This document shows positions 9,066 through 17,126 of a DNA stretch of 64,000 nt, in pieces. The notes beneath the pieces were generated by a model. That model was not told where the DNA came from. It made no database searches and saw nothing but the letters and a program-made list of their open reading frames with translations. The translations under genes were made by a program, and so were the position numbers. The stretch is from an uncultured Veillonellaceae bacterium (GTDB taxonomy: Bacteria; Bacillota; Negativicutes; Selenomonadales; Selenomonadaceae). The stretch spans positions 1 to 64,000 of the forward strand of contig CADCIX010000029.1 in NCBI GenBank assembly GCA_902801565.1. Direction: 5' to 3'. Position 1 is the first letter of the stretch, and every line of letters starts with the position of its first letter.

Positions 9066-10973
9066 ATGGCAGCACAGCATCAGGGGCGTGTCAGCAAAGT
9101 GCTTCGCTTGCTGGCGGATAAGTATCCTACCAAAGAGGCAGTTTACAGCAAGCTCATCCATCTGCAGGCGCAGCTCAGTCTGCCCAAGGGGACAGAGCAC
9201 TTCATGAGTGACCTCCATGGGGAGTACGCATCCTTCTTCCATATCCTCAACAACTGCTCCGGGGTTATCCGGGAGAAGGTGGACTATGTTTTCGGCGCGC
9301 GGCTCACGGAGGAGGAGATGGCCGAGTTCTGCACCCTCATCTATTATCCCAAGGAAAAGATCGAGCAGATGAAGGAGGAGCGCAAGGCCACGCCGGAGTG
9401 GTACCGGCGGAATCTGGCGCAGCTTTTGGAACTCGCGAAGCTCATGTCCTTCAAGTATCCGGCATCGAAGGTGGAGAAGTTCATTCCGGAGAATTACGCA
9501 TCGGTCATCGAGGAACTCATGAACACGCGCCCGGAGTCGGACAATGCGCAGTTTGTCTACCATAAGCGGCTTTTGGATACCATCGTGCAGATCGACGGAG
9601 GGGCGGACTTCATCTATGCCTTTACCGTGCTGGTGAAACGATTGGCCGTGGACCGGCTGCACATCGTGGGGGATTTCTTTGACAGGGGAAACCGGCCCGA
9701 CGCCATCCTGAATCTTCTCATGAAGCATCCCTCCGTGGATATCCAATGGGGCAACCATGATGTGCTCTGGATGGGAGCGGCTCTTGGCAGCGAGGTCTGC
9801 ATTGCCACGGTGGTCAGGAACAGTCTGCGTTACAACAACACCGATGTGCTGGAACGGGGCTATGGCATCAGCCTGCGTCCGCTGACGACCTTTGCCACCC
9901 ACAGCTATCCGGATGCCAATCCCATCAAGGCGGCGGAGAAAGCGGCTGCCATGCTGATGTTCAAGCTGGAGGGGCAGCTCATCCGGCGCAATCCTGATTT
10001 CTGCATGAATCATCGTCTGCTCCTGGACAAGATCGATTTCCGTTCCTCCTGTGCGGTGCTGGGAGACGGCAAGCGCTACGAGCTCAGGAGCGCCTATTTT
10101 CCCACCATTGACGAAAATACGAAGGATCCCTATGAATTGACGGAGGAGGAGCAGGCCATCATCGATGATCTGCGTTCCTATTTCACGGAGAGCGCGGTCC
10201 TGCAGCGTCATGTGGACTACCTTTACGAGAAGGGCAGCATCTACACCCGCTTCAACGGCAATCTGCTGTTCCATGGGTGCGTGCCCATGAACGAGGATGG
10301 GAGTTTCCGTGAGGTCACCTTCAATGGAAAGACTTACAAGGGAAAAGCCTACTTTGACTATGCGGACCAGCAGGCACGCCAGGCATATCTCTACCGCACG
10401 CAGGAAGGGCTGGACTTCATGTACTTCCTCTGGTGCGGGCTCAGCTCCCCCGTGGCGGGCAGGGAATTTCGCACCTTTGAACGGGCGTTCCTGTCGGACA
10501 AGAGTACCTGGAAGGAGCCCAACGATCCCTATTTTAAGTTGATCAATAGCGAAGAGACCTGCAAGAGAGTTCTTGAGGAGTTTGGACTGAAGCCGGAGCG
10601 CGGGCATATCATCAACGGGCATGTGCCGGTGAAGGTGAAGAAGGGGGAGACTCCCGTAAAGGCAAACGGCAAGGCCATCGTCATCGACGGGGGCTTCTGC
10701 AAGGCATATCACAGCAAAACGGGCATTTCCGGCTATACCCTCGTGTCCAATTCCCGGGGCATCCGCCTCCTGCAGCACCAAAAGATTGCAGATGCCCGCA
10801 CGGCATTGCGGGAAAACGGGGATATCGAGTCGGTGTCCGAGATGGTGGAACTGCAGACCTATCGCACGACCATCGGCAATACGGACCAGGGGAAGAACAT
10901 CCAGAATGAAATTACCGATCTCTACAATCTCTTGCTGGCTTATCAGAACGGCCTTTTGAAGCCGAGGAAATAA
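9066..10973 (+). CDS. fbp: Fructose-1,6-bisphosphatase class III
   Basis: Gluconeogenic enzyme that converts fructose 1,6-bisphosphate to fructose 6-phosphate and phosphate in the cytoplasm. The metallophosphatase signature is clear: FMSDLHGEY near residue 47, GDFFDRGNRPD near 201 and QWGNHD near 228, with the class III-specific NNCSGVIREKVDYVFG. About 635 aa is the normal length for this Firmicutes-type class. ATG 9066 has GAGGTG 6 bases upstream; an in-frame GTG at 9057 is less likely. It is a single-gene unit. Confidence 0.95.
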   Translation: MAAQHQGRVSKVLRLLADKYPTKEAVYSKLIHLQAQLSLPKGTEHFMSDLHGEYASFFHILNNCSGVIREKVDYVFGARLTEEEMAEFCTLIYYPKEKIEQMKEERKATPEWYRRNLAQLLELAKLMSFKYPASKVEKFIPENYASVIEELMNTRPESDNAQFVYHKRLLDTIVQIDGGADFIYAFTVLVKRLAVDRLHIVGDFFDRGNRPDAILNLLMKHPSVDIQWGNHDVLWMGAALGSEVCIATVVRNSLRYNNTDVLERGYGISLRPLTTFATHSYPDANPIKAAEKAAAMLMFKLEGQLIRRNPDFCMNHRLLLDKIDFRSSCAVLGDGKRYELRSAYFPTIDENTKDPYELTEEEQAIIDDLRSYFTESAVLQRHVDYLYEKGSIYTRFNGNLLFHGCVPMNEDGSFREVTFNGKTYKGKAYFDYADQQARQAYLYRTQEGLDFMYFLWCGLSSPVAGREFRTFERAFLSDKSTWKEPNDPYFKLINSEETCKRVLEEFGLKPERGHIINGHVPVKVKKGETPVKANGKAIVIDGGFCKAYHSKTGISGYTLVSNSRGIRLLQHQKIADARTALRENGDIESVSEMVELQTYRTTIGNTDQGKNIQNEITDLYNLLLAYQNGLLKPRK

Positions 10974-10997
10974 AGATATCTTGTTAGAAGGAAAAAG

Positions 10998-11042
10998 CCC
11001 GCCGCATGTTGAACTATATATGTTAAAAATCGATGTGGCGGG
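10998..11042 (+). repeat. Hairpin over the leader of the EAL gene
   Basis: CCCGCCGCAT (10998-11007) and ATGTGGCGGG (11033-11042) form a 9-of-10 bp stem with a 25-base AT-rich loop. The 3' arm lies next to the GGAAGAGGG ribosome site of the following gene, so it could either attenuate read-through from fbp or mask that site. There is no T-run, which argues against a simple terminator. Confidence 0.45.
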
Positions 11043-11056
11043 AAGAGGGCGATATT

Positions 11057-12778
11057 GTGGATGAAAAACCGGTACTGCTTATTGTAACTCCTCATGAGGA
11101 GGATCGTGATGTGCTGTCACGGTACCTCAAGGAGGATTATGAAGTTCTTGCAGCAAAAGATGGAAACGAGGCTCTTGCCACCATGGGAAGCGAACAGGTG
11201 GATGTGGCCGTGGTGGCATTGGATATGCCGGGCATGGATGGCATTGAGCTTATGACTGTCATGAAGCATACGGAGACGATGAGCGAGATTCCTGTGCTGG
11301 CCATAGCGAACCAGGGAGATCATGACAGTGAGACCAATGCAGTGGAGATGGGGGCGACGGACTTCATCACGAAGCCTTATCATCCAACAGTGGTGCGCCA
11401 TCGTGTGCGCAATGTATTGGGCGGGCATGAAAACGAGTGGCGCAAGGCGCTCCAGTCTGCACAGGACCAGAAAATCATGGAGATGCAGCACTCCATGGAA
11501 CGGGATTATCTTACGGGCCTTTACAATCGGGAGGCTTTTTATCGAAAGGCTGCCGAGCTCATGCAGACCAATCGGGATGTCCTCTATGATATCGTCTATT
11601 TTGACATCAGCTGCTTCAAGGTGATCAATGACCTCTTCCACATGGAGACGGGCAACGTGGTCCTGAACACGGCGGGCTTCTATTTTCCGACGGTGGTTGG
11701 GGATTTTGGCATCTGTGCCCGTTTCGAGGCAGATCATTTTGTCATCTGTATTCCCGATGACAAAATGGATATTGAGCAGATCCTGGAGGGATTGGATAAA
11801 AGCATACAGTCCCTGGGAATCAACCATAATATCCGCTTTTTTGCCGGAATCTATCACGTGGAGGATGCCTTCCTTTCCGTGGACAGGATGTGCGATTGGG
11901 CGCATATCGCCCTCAACAAGATCAAGGGCAGTTACGTGACGCGCTATGCCTACTACGATGAGAGTATGTGGGAGATTATGGTGCGGGAACAGACATTGGT
12001 CCGGGATATGGAAATCGGCCTTTACGAGAAACAGTTCTGCATCTATATGCAGGCAATCTACGATCTGAAGCACAAGCGGGTGGTGGGCGCAGAGGCGTTG
12101 GTGCGTTGGCTGCATCCCACCATCGGGACAGTCCTGCCGGCCTATTTCATCCCGCTGTTCGAGAGCAACGGATTCATCGTACGGCTGGACCGTTATGTCT
12201 GGGAGGCGGTCTGCCAGTTCATCAAGGAGCAGAAGGAACGGTTTGGCAAGGTGATGGTGCCGGTTTCGGTAAATGTGTCCCGCCTGAATTTCTACAATCT
12301 GGATCTTTTGCAGTATCTGTTGGGCCTGGTGGAGAAATACGGGCTGGAGACCTGGATGCTGAAGCTGGAGATCACGGAAACGGCCTATATGGACGAGCCG
12401 GAAAAGATCATCTCGGTCATCAAGGAGTTCCGGGCGCAAGGCTTCTCCGTGCTCATGGATGATTTTGGCAGCGGGCATTCCTCGCTGAGCATGTTGAAGA
12501 ACCTGCCGGTAGATGTGCTGAAGCTGGACATGAGCTTTACCCATGAGGCCGGTCATTCCCATCGGGTCAACACCATTCTCAAGTTCATCATGCAGCTTTC
12601 CCAGGAACTCGGGATGGAGGTCATCGTAGAGGGCGTGGAGACGAAACAGCAGCTGGATGTCATAGCCGAGCTTGGATGCAAGGAAATCCAGGGGTACTAT
12701 TTCTCCCGTCCATTGCCGGCGGATGAGTTTATGAAGGTGCTGGAAGAGCAGGATGAGAGGGAGAAAGCTTCTTTATAA
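11057..12778 (+). CDS. Response regulator with degenerate GGDEF and EAL domains
   Basis: Cyclic-di-GMP signalling protein of 573 aa. Residues 1-125 are a receiver domain with the phosphoacceptor in VALDMPGMDG and the conserved Lys in TKPY. Residues about 150-310 are GGDEF-like, but the active-site loop reads ARFEADHF in place of GGDEF, so cyclase activity is unlikely. Residues about 325-570 are an EAL domain with intact EALVRW, NVS, LEITET, DDFGSG, LKLD and VEGVET motifs, so it is probably an active phosphodiesterase controlled by phosphorylation. GTG 11057 follows GGAAGAGGG by 8 bases; an in-frame ATG at 11033 is possible. No histidine kinase is adjacent. Confidence 0.88.
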   Translation: MDEKPVLLIVTPHEEDRDVLSRYLKEDYEVLAAKDGNEALATMGSEQVDVAVVALDMPGMDGIELMTVMKHTETMSEIPVLAIANQGDHDSETNAVEMGATDFITKPYHPTVVRHRVRNVLGGHENEWRKALQSAQDQKIMEMQHSMERDYLTGLYNREAFYRKAAELMQTNRDVLYDIVYFDISCFKVINDLFHMETGNVVLNTAGFYFPTVVGDFGICARFEADHFVICIPDDKMDIEQILEGLDKSIQSLGINHNIRFFAGIYHVEDAFLSVDRMCDWAHIALNKIKGSYVTRYAYYDESMWEIMVREQTLVRDMEIGLYEKQFCIYMQAIYDLKHKRVVGAEALVRWLHPTIGTVLPAYFIPLFESNGFIVRLDRYVWEAVCQFIKEQKERFGKVMVPVSVNVSRLNFYNLDLLQYLLGLVEKYGLETWMLKLEITETAYMDEPEKIISVIKEFRAQGFSVLMDDFGSGHSSLSMLKNLPVDVLKLDMSFTHEAGHSHRVNTILKFIMQLSQELGMEVIVEGVETKQQLDVIAELGCKEIQGYYFSRPLPADEFMKVLEEQDEREKASL

Positions 12779-12821
12779 AGCAGCTTCAACAATGCGAAGC
12801 AAGTGCAAGGACAGGAACTTC

Positions 12822-12856
12822 AAAGGCGGGGGCAATCGGCCCTCGCCTTTATATAA
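12822..12856 (+). terminator. Terminator after the EAL gene
   Basis: AAAGGCGGGGGC and GCCCTCGCCTTT form a 12-bp stem (one mismatch) with a short loop, followed by an AT-rich tail with a weak T-run. Confidence 0.6.
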
Positions 12857-12866
12857 AAAATAAGAA

Positions 12867-12895
12867 TTGCATTTGCTTTTGGAATGTGGTATAAT
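12867..12895 (+). promoter_or_regulatory. tRNA-Gly promoter
   Basis: TTGCAT (12867-12872), 17-bp spacer, TATAAT (12890-12895); the tRNA begins 17 bases after the -10 box. Confidence 0.65.
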
Positions 12896-12912
12896 ACTTG
12901 AGTCGGTTGATT

Positions 12913-12986
12913 GCGGGCATAGTTCATCGGTAGAATACGAGCTTCCCAAGCTCGGGAGGTGGGTTCGATTCCCATTGCCCGCTCCA
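12913..12986 (+). tRNA. tRNA-Gly (anticodon CCC)
   Basis: Acceptor arms GCGGGCA and TGCCCGC pair fully. The anticodon stem CGAGC/GCTCG encloses the loop TTCCCAA with anticodon CCC. The T-arm GTGGGTTCGATTCCCAT is canonical, and CCA is encoded at 12984-12986 after discriminator T. Confidence 0.96.
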
Positions 12987-12997
12987 TAGGAATTTTT

Positions 12998-13024
12998 AGG
13001 AACTGAGTTATCAGTTCCTTTTTT
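12998..13024 (+). terminator. tRNA-Gly terminator
   Basis: Perfect 9-bp stem AGGAACTGA/TCAGTTCCT with a 4-base loop and a T-run, 11 bases past the tRNA. Confidence 0.85.
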
Positions 13025-13054
13025 GCATATATCTATATTAAGGATGTGAGCAAG

Positions 13055-14629
13055 ATGGGCATATATCTGAACCCGGGAGATGACAAATTCCAGATGGCAC
13101 GCCGTTCCGAAATTTACGTGGACAAGAGCGGCCTGCTTGCCTACCTTAACCGTGTACTCAGAACAGAGGAGCGTTTTGTCTGCGTCAGCCGTCCCAGACG
13201 CTTTGGCAAGTCCATGGCAGCCAACATGATCGCTGCCTATTACGACAGAACGGTTGATACCGAAAAAATCTTTCAAGAAATGAACATAGCTCAAGTCGCC
13301 AGTTTTCATGAACACTGTGGAAAATACGATGTCATACAGCTCAATATGCAGGATTTTTTGAGCCGTACAAAGGATATGCCGGAGTTCCTGAGCCTGTTGC
13401 AAAGGCGCGTCTTGCGTGATCTTCTGAAAGCTTACCCAAGTGATGATTATTTCGATGAAAACGACTTGCCAGAAACCATGTCGGATATATTTGAAAAGAC
13501 CCGGCGTCTTTTTGTTATTGTTATTGACGAATGGGACTGCATTTTCAGGGAATATAAGGATAGGAAAGATTGGCAGGAGCAGTACCTTGATTTCCTGCGC
13601 ACCTGGCTGAAAGACAAGGCGTATGTAGGCCTGGCTTATATGACGGGAATCCTTCCTATCAAAAAGTACGGCACTCACTCTGCCCTCAATATGTTCCGTG
13701 AGTTTTCCATGACCGACGCCGGCCCCCTGGCCGAATATGTGGGCTTTACCGAACAGGAAGTCAAAAGCCTGTGCGAAGCACATAACATGGACTACAGCGA
13801 GTGCAAGGCTTGGTATGACGGTTACCACTTCAATGAAGTCGGTTCCATCTACAGCCCCCGCTCCGTTGTCCAGAGCATGCTGTCCCATAAATTCAGCACC
13901 TACTGGAACCAGACAGAGAATTTCGAAGCACTGAAGGTCTACATGGATATGAACTATGACGGTCTCCGTGAAGCCATTATCGCTCTGATGGCAGGCGAAC
14001 GCAGGCGAATCGATACCGCCAGCTTCACAAACGACATGACCACCTTCCATACCATGGACGACGTGCTGACACTGCTGGTGCACCTGGGGTATTTGGGCTA
14101 TGACTTTGACAGTTCCAGCGTATTCATCCCCAATCAGGAAATCCTGCGGGAATATGCCAGCGCAGTCAAAACCGGTGGATGGGATACGGTAGCCAGGGCC
14201 ATCAAAGCCTCAGACCAGCTCCTCGAAGACACACTGGCGCTAAAGGAAGAGGCGGTGGCCCAGGGCATCGAAGAGGCACACATGGAAACCAGCCATCTCA
14301 CCTACAACGACGAAAACGCCCTGGCCTACACCCTCTCCCTGGCCTATTACACCGCCCGGCAAAAATATACCCTCATCAGGGAATTTCCCGCCGGTAAAGG
14401 CTTTGCCGACCTGGTTTTCCTGCCCAAGCCAAACCATGCCGGCCTGCCGGCCCTGTTGCTAGAGCTGAAGTGGGATAAAGACGCTGACACGGCCATCCGT
14501 CAAATCAAGGGAAAAGCTTATCCTAAGGCTTTTGAGGCGTATGCTGGGAAGGTATTGCTGGTTGGTGTCAGCTATGATAAAAAGAGCCGTGAGCATGAGT
14601 GCCTGATAGAGAAAGCAGAGATACGGTGA
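13055..14629 (+). CDS. AAA-ATPase-like protein with PD-(D/E)XK nuclease domain
   Basis: Protein of 524 aa of the AAA-ATPase-like/PD-(D/E)XK pair (DUF1703) often found in multiple copies in Bacteroidetes and Selenomonadales. The N-terminal ATPase part has the P-loop SRPRRFGKS near residue 50 and Walker B VIVIDEWD near 155. The C-terminus has the nuclease-like core PALLLELKWDKDAD near residues 468-481, with the E-x-K signature. ATG 13055 has AAGGATG upstream at good spacing; an in-frame GTG at 13046 is less likely. The gene stands alone behind the tRNA terminator. Biological role is unknown; phage-related or selfish functions have been suggested for the family. Confidence 0.85.
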   Translation: MGIYLNPGDDKFQMARRSEIYVDKSGLLAYLNRVLRTEERFVCVSRPRRFGKSMAANMIAAYYDRTVDTEKIFQEMNIAQVASFHEHCGKYDVIQLNMQDFLSRTKDMPEFLSLLQRRVLRDLLKAYPSDDYFDENDLPETMSDIFEKTRRLFVIVIDEWDCIFREYKDRKDWQEQYLDFLRTWLKDKAYVGLAYMTGILPIKKYGTHSALNMFREFSMTDAGPLAEYVGFTEQEVKSLCEAHNMDYSECKAWYDGYHFNEVGSIYSPRSVVQSMLSHKFSTYWNQTENFEALKVYMDMNYDGLREAIIALMAGERRRIDTASFTNDMTTFHTMDDVLTLLVHLGYLGYDFDSSSVFIPNQEILREYASAVKTGGWDTVARAIKASDQLLEDTLALKEEAVAQGIEEAHMETSHLTYNDENALAYTLSLAYYTARQKYTLIREFPAGKGFADLVFLPKPNHAGLPALLLELKWDKDADTAIRQIKGKAYPKAFEAYAGKVLLVGVSYDKKSREHECLIEKAEIR

Positions 14630-14654
14630 ACGAGTGAAAATATCCGAAGCTGTG

Positions 14655-14680
14655 GGGATTGCAGAGGCAATCCCTTTTTT
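14655..14680 (+). terminator. Terminator between convergent genes
   Basis: GGGATTGC/GCAATCCC perfect 8-bp stem, 4-base loop, six T. It ends the AAA-ATPase gene; the rrf2 gene converges from the right. Confidence 0.85.
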
Positions 14681-14695
14681 GTTGCGTATGCTATG

Positions 14696-15094
14696 CTACG
14701 CTAACAAATCTGCCAGGGTGATGCCAAAGAAATAGTCGTGCACCATTTGGTCAAATTTCTGCCACATGGGGAATGTGTGGCACCCGGACTTCTTCTGGCA
14801 GGGATTCTTGTCATCGTGCAGACAGGATACGATTGCCAGGGAGCCTTCTGTAAGCTCCAGTATCTCGCCTACGGTGTACGAAGAAGGCTGTCTGGTCAGG
14901 CGGTAGCCTCCGCCTTTCCCGCGCAATCCCTTCAGGAGATCATTCTGCACCAGAACCTTCAGGATGGATTCCAGATACTTCTTGGAAATTCCCTGCCGAT
15001 TGGCAATTTCCTCCAATGGAATGAAACTGTCTCTATTTTGCTCCGCCAGATCCAGCATAACGCGGAGCGCATATCTGCCACGGGTTGAAATCAT
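14696..15094 (-). CDS. Rrf2-family transcriptional regulator
   Basis: Regulator of 132 aa. Residues 1-80 form the Rrf2 winged helix (MISTRGRYALRVMLDLAEQ, then ISKKYLESILKVL, then LRGKGGGYRLTR). Three cysteines follow in the pattern SCL, NPC, SGC (about residues 91, 98 and 104), the arrangement that holds a [2Fe-2S] cluster in IscR and NsrR relatives, so redox, iron or NO sensing is likely. AAGGAGG lies at the right distance from ATG 15094. It is divergent from the DUF3793 gene, and both promoters carry the same operator, so it probably represses itself and that gene. Confidence 0.9.
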   Translation of the reverse strand: MISTRGRYALRVMLDLAEQNRDSFIPLEEIANRQGISKKYLESILKVLVQNDLLKGLRGKGGGYRLTRQPSSYTVGEILELTEGSLAIVSCLHDDKNPCQKKSGCHTFPMWQKFDQMVHDYFFGITLADLLA

Positions 15095-15120
15095 GTTTTC
15101 GGTCCTCCTTTTTCATATAT

Positions 15121-15153
15121 ACCTATTATAACGAAAGGTAAAAGGATAATCAA
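15121..15153 (-). promoter_or_regulatory. rrf2 promoter with operator copy 1
   Basis: On the minus strand, TTGATT (15153-15148), 17-bp spacer, TATAAT (15130-15125). The operator ACCTAT-N7-AAAGGT (15121-15139) overlaps the -10 box. Its geometry is identical to the copy at 15165-15183. Confidence 0.7.
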
Positions 15154-15164
15154 GAGGGTAACAT

Positions 15165-15198
15165 ACCTATTGACACTATAGGTTGATGGGTATATAAT
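15165..15198 (+). promoter_or_regulatory. DUF3793 promoter with operator copy 2
   Basis: Consensus promoter TTGACA (15170-15175), 17-bp spacer, TATAAT (15193-15198). The inverted repeat ACCTAT-N7-ATAGGT (15165-15183) covers the -35 box. The 44-bp offset from copy 1 is close to four helical turns, fitting cooperative repressor binding. Confidence 0.75.
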
Positions 15199-15224
15199 CA
15201 GGGAGAAAATTATATATGTGTTTC

Positions 15225-15249
15225 TGTCAAATATTGACAATGAATATCT
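15225..15249 (+). promoter_or_regulatory. Fur-like box and TGTCAA palindrome in the DUF3793 leader
   Basis: TGTCAA-ATA-TTGACA (15225-15239) is a perfect palindrome. Overlapping it, TGACAATGAATATCT (15235-15249) matches the 7-1-7 Fur consensus TGATAATNATTATCA at 11 of 14 defined positions. The 15-mer starting at 15229 recurs at 15943 in front of the candidate small RNA. Confidence 0.5.
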
Positions 15250-15318
15250 ATATCACCAAAATTAATGATAGTTGTTCTCATTTTATCGTCGTATGCCAAA
15301 GAGTTGAGGAGTGGTTAT

Positions 15319-15888
15319 ATGTGTGGTGCAGTATCCTTTGAACATCTGATGGGGCAGCATGCTGCTCCTTTGTTGGCGGGACCGAAACCTGCCAGTCTCG
15401 TTTCCTTTCGGAAAAGCAAGTTTGAGGACTTTGATGCCCTCATAGCTTCCTACGAAACCTGCTTTGCCTGCAAGGGGATTTCTTTTTGCCGCTTGGCAGA
15501 GGGAGAGGAGTATGTGCTGATCCTGTTTTATCGAGCCTGCGCATTGGAGGCGTGGCTTGCCTCGGAAAAAGTGCGCCTCCTCCTTGACCGCTATGGGTAT
15601 GGCGGAATGACCTCCCTTGGGGAAATGCTCGAGGAGTTGAAGAGACGCATGCGGAGAAAAATGACATTCCCCCACGAAATCGGCCTGTTTCTCGGCTATC
15701 CGCCGGAGGATGTGCAGGGCTTCATTGAACATGGGGGACAGTCCTTTGCTTACAGCGGCTACTGGAAGGTCTATGCCAACGAAGAGGAGACGCGCAGGCT
15801 GTTTGACCTTTACACGGAATGCACCCGGAAGTTTTGCAGGAAACTGGAGGAGGGGATGAGGTTTTCGGAGATTTTGCAGGCAGGATAG
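15319..15888 (+). CDS. DUF3793 family protein
   Basis: Protein of 189 aa with the DUF3793 pattern: an N-terminal half with ETCFACKGISFCRL and a C-terminal half with HEIGLFLGYPPEDVQGFIEHGG and YSGYWKVYANE. The family is common in anaerobic Firmicutes and often neighbours flavodoxin or ferrous-iron transport genes; its biochemical role is not known. ATG 15319 is chosen because GAGGAGTGG sits 5-6 bases upstream; an upstream in-frame extension to 15265 has no ribosome site. Its promoter carries an Rrf2-type operator and its leader a Fur-like box, so control by iron and/or redox state is inferred. Confidence 0.85.
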   Translation: MCGAVSFEHLMGQHAAPLLAGPKPASLVSFRKSKFEDFDALIASYETCFACKGISFCRLAEGEEYVLILFYRACALEAWLASEKVRLLLDRYGYGGMTSLGEMLEELKRRMRRKMTFPHEIGLFLGYPPEDVQGFIEHGGQSFAYSGYWKVYANEEETRRLFDLYTECTRKFCRKLEEGMRFSEILQAG

Positions 15889-15947
15889 GGGCCTGATGGC
15901 AAACAATATGGCAGAAACAGTGAATGAGAAAAAATTCGCTTTAAATA

Positions 15948-15976
15948 TTGACAATGATTTTCAATTGCAATATAAT
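15948..15976 (+). promoter_or_regulatory. Consensus promoter containing a Fur box, no ORF downstream
   Basis: TTGACA (15948-15953), 17-bp spacer, TATAAT (15971-15976). TGACAATGATTTTCA (15949-15963) matches the 7-1-7 Fur consensus at 12 of 14 defined positions and covers the -35 box and spacer. No plus-strand gene follows; the next gene is xdhC on the other strand. Confidence 0.7.
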
Positions 15977-15982
15977 ATATAC

Positions 15983-16060
15983 AGGCTTTCGTTAAAGCTC
16001 TCCTAAAATATATACACAGCAAAACATGCCCCGTGCTGCTCATGCGGGGCATGTTTCGTT
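15983..16060 (+). ncRNA. Candidate Fur-regulated small RNA
   Basis: Predicted transcript of about 78 nt from the promoter just upstream. It contains a small hairpin GGCTTT-cgtt-AAAGCT, then an unpaired CTCTCCTAAAA segment complementary to a Shine-Dalgarno, then a 12-bp terminator stem (16022-16033 with 16045-16056). The order promoter, hairpin, anti-SD seed and terminator fits trans-acting sRNAs such as those made under iron starvation. The terminator's T-run is weak on this strand (TTTCGTTGTT) and better on the minus strand, where it also ends xdhC. Transcription is inferred, not shown. Confidence 0.5.
16022..16060. terminator. Bidirectional terminator (xdhC / candidate sRNA)
   Basis: AAACATGCCCCG/CGGGGCATGTTT perfect 12-bp stem with an 11-base loop. 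On the minus strand it is followed by TTTTG and ends xdhC. Confidence 0.75.
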
Positions 16061-16091
16061 GTTGGGTAGATGGAGAAATACCTTGCGGCGG

Positions 16092-17126
16092 CTACGCGGC
16101 AGACATAGGATTGCGGGTTTGCAGGTCGGCGCGGACTTGTATCATTTGGGCGGCGATGGAGATTGCGATTTCGGCCGGGGTTTCCGATTGGATGGGAAGG
16201 CCGATGGGGGCAGTCACGAGATTCAGGTCCTCTTCGGAGAAGCCGTATTCTTCCATCAAGGTCTGCCGTACCTTTGCTGTTTTTGTCCTGCTGCCGATGA
16301 CACCGAGATAGCAGGGGCGGCAGGGGATGACCTGGGCCTGCACGATGGTGTCGAAGGCGTGGCCGCGGGTCATGACGCAGACATAGTCCTCCTTCTGTAT
16401 CTTTACGGAATCGGAGATATGATGGAAGTCGATGCACCTGACCTCCTCTGCTGTCGGGAAGAGCTCCCGGTTGGCGAATTCCGGGCGGTCATCCAGCACC
16501 GTGCAGCGAAAGCCGAGGTGGCTCAGCACGGGCTCCAGTTCCTGTCCCACGTGGCCGCAGCCGAAGATGTAGACCCTTCCGGCGGAGGCAATCTGCTCCG
16601 TGTAAAGATCCCTATGGTTTTCCTGGATGCGTTGCGGACGGCGGCGGAGCTGCGGGATGATTTCCCTTGGCAGGTCTTTGTCCGTGAGCCCGAGGGACGG
16701 CGCATAGAGGCTCATTCGTCCCTCCCGCTTCAAGTCGCAAAGCATCCAGAGGTCTTCGTTTGCCGAAAAACTGCTTTCTGCCTGTTCGATGGTCGAGAGG
16801 GTGTCCTTGTCCCCTGGGGGGATATAGCTGAAAAAGACACTGACATCGCCCCCGCAGATCATGCCGAGGCTTTGCACATCGTTTTTGTTCAGAACGAAGT
16901 CCTGGGCAAGGGAGGTCTTTTCTTCCAGCACCTTCCGGGCCACCTGTTCCGCACGGTGCTCCACGGCGCCGCCTCCTATGGTACCGGCAATCCGGCCCTC
17001 CTGTCCCACCAGCATATGTGCTCCTGCCCCGCGCGGCGTTGAGCCGGAGGAGGCAAGGACGGTGACGAGGACCAGCTCCTCGCCGTTTTCCAGATGTTTT
17101 TTCATTTGTTTCAGCAGTTCTTTCAT
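16092..17126 (-). CDS. xdhC: XdhC/CoxI family molybdenum hydroxylase maturation factor
   Basis: Protein of 344 aa. The N-terminal XdhC/CoxI domain shows LASSGSTPRGAGAHMLV and GTIGGGAVEH. The C-terminal Rossmann-like XdhC_C domain has VYIFGCGHVGQELEPVL near residue 192 and YLGVIGSRTKTAKVRQ near 279. XdhC proteins bind molybdenum cofactor, promote its sulfuration and insert it into xanthine or aldehyde hydroxylases. The client here is most likely the Mop enzyme at 23.9 kb. It is a single-gene unit with its own terminator. The stretch 17127-17219 shows nothing notable. Confidence 0.9.
   Translation of the reverse strand: MKELLKQMKKHLENGEELVLVTVLASSGSTPRGAGAHMLVGQEGRIAGTIGGGAVEHRAEQVARKVLEEKTSLAQDFVLNKNDVQSLGMICGGDVSVFFSYIPPGDKDTLSTIEQAESSFSANEDLWMLCDLKREGRMSLYAPSLGLTDKDLPREIIPQLRRRPQRIQENHRDLYTEQIASAGRVYIFGCGHVGQELEPVLSHLGFRCTVLDDRPEFANRELFPTAEEVRCIDFHHISDSVKIQKEDYVCVMTRGHAFDTIVQAQVIPCRPCYLGVIGSRTKTAKVRQTLMEEYGFSEEDLNLVTAPIGLPIQSETPAEIAISIAAQMIQVRADLQTRNPMSAA

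Noticed and set aside
9060-10781. 573-codon frame antisense to fbp
   Set aside because: Same-codon shadow of a certain gene; no ribosome site or family match.
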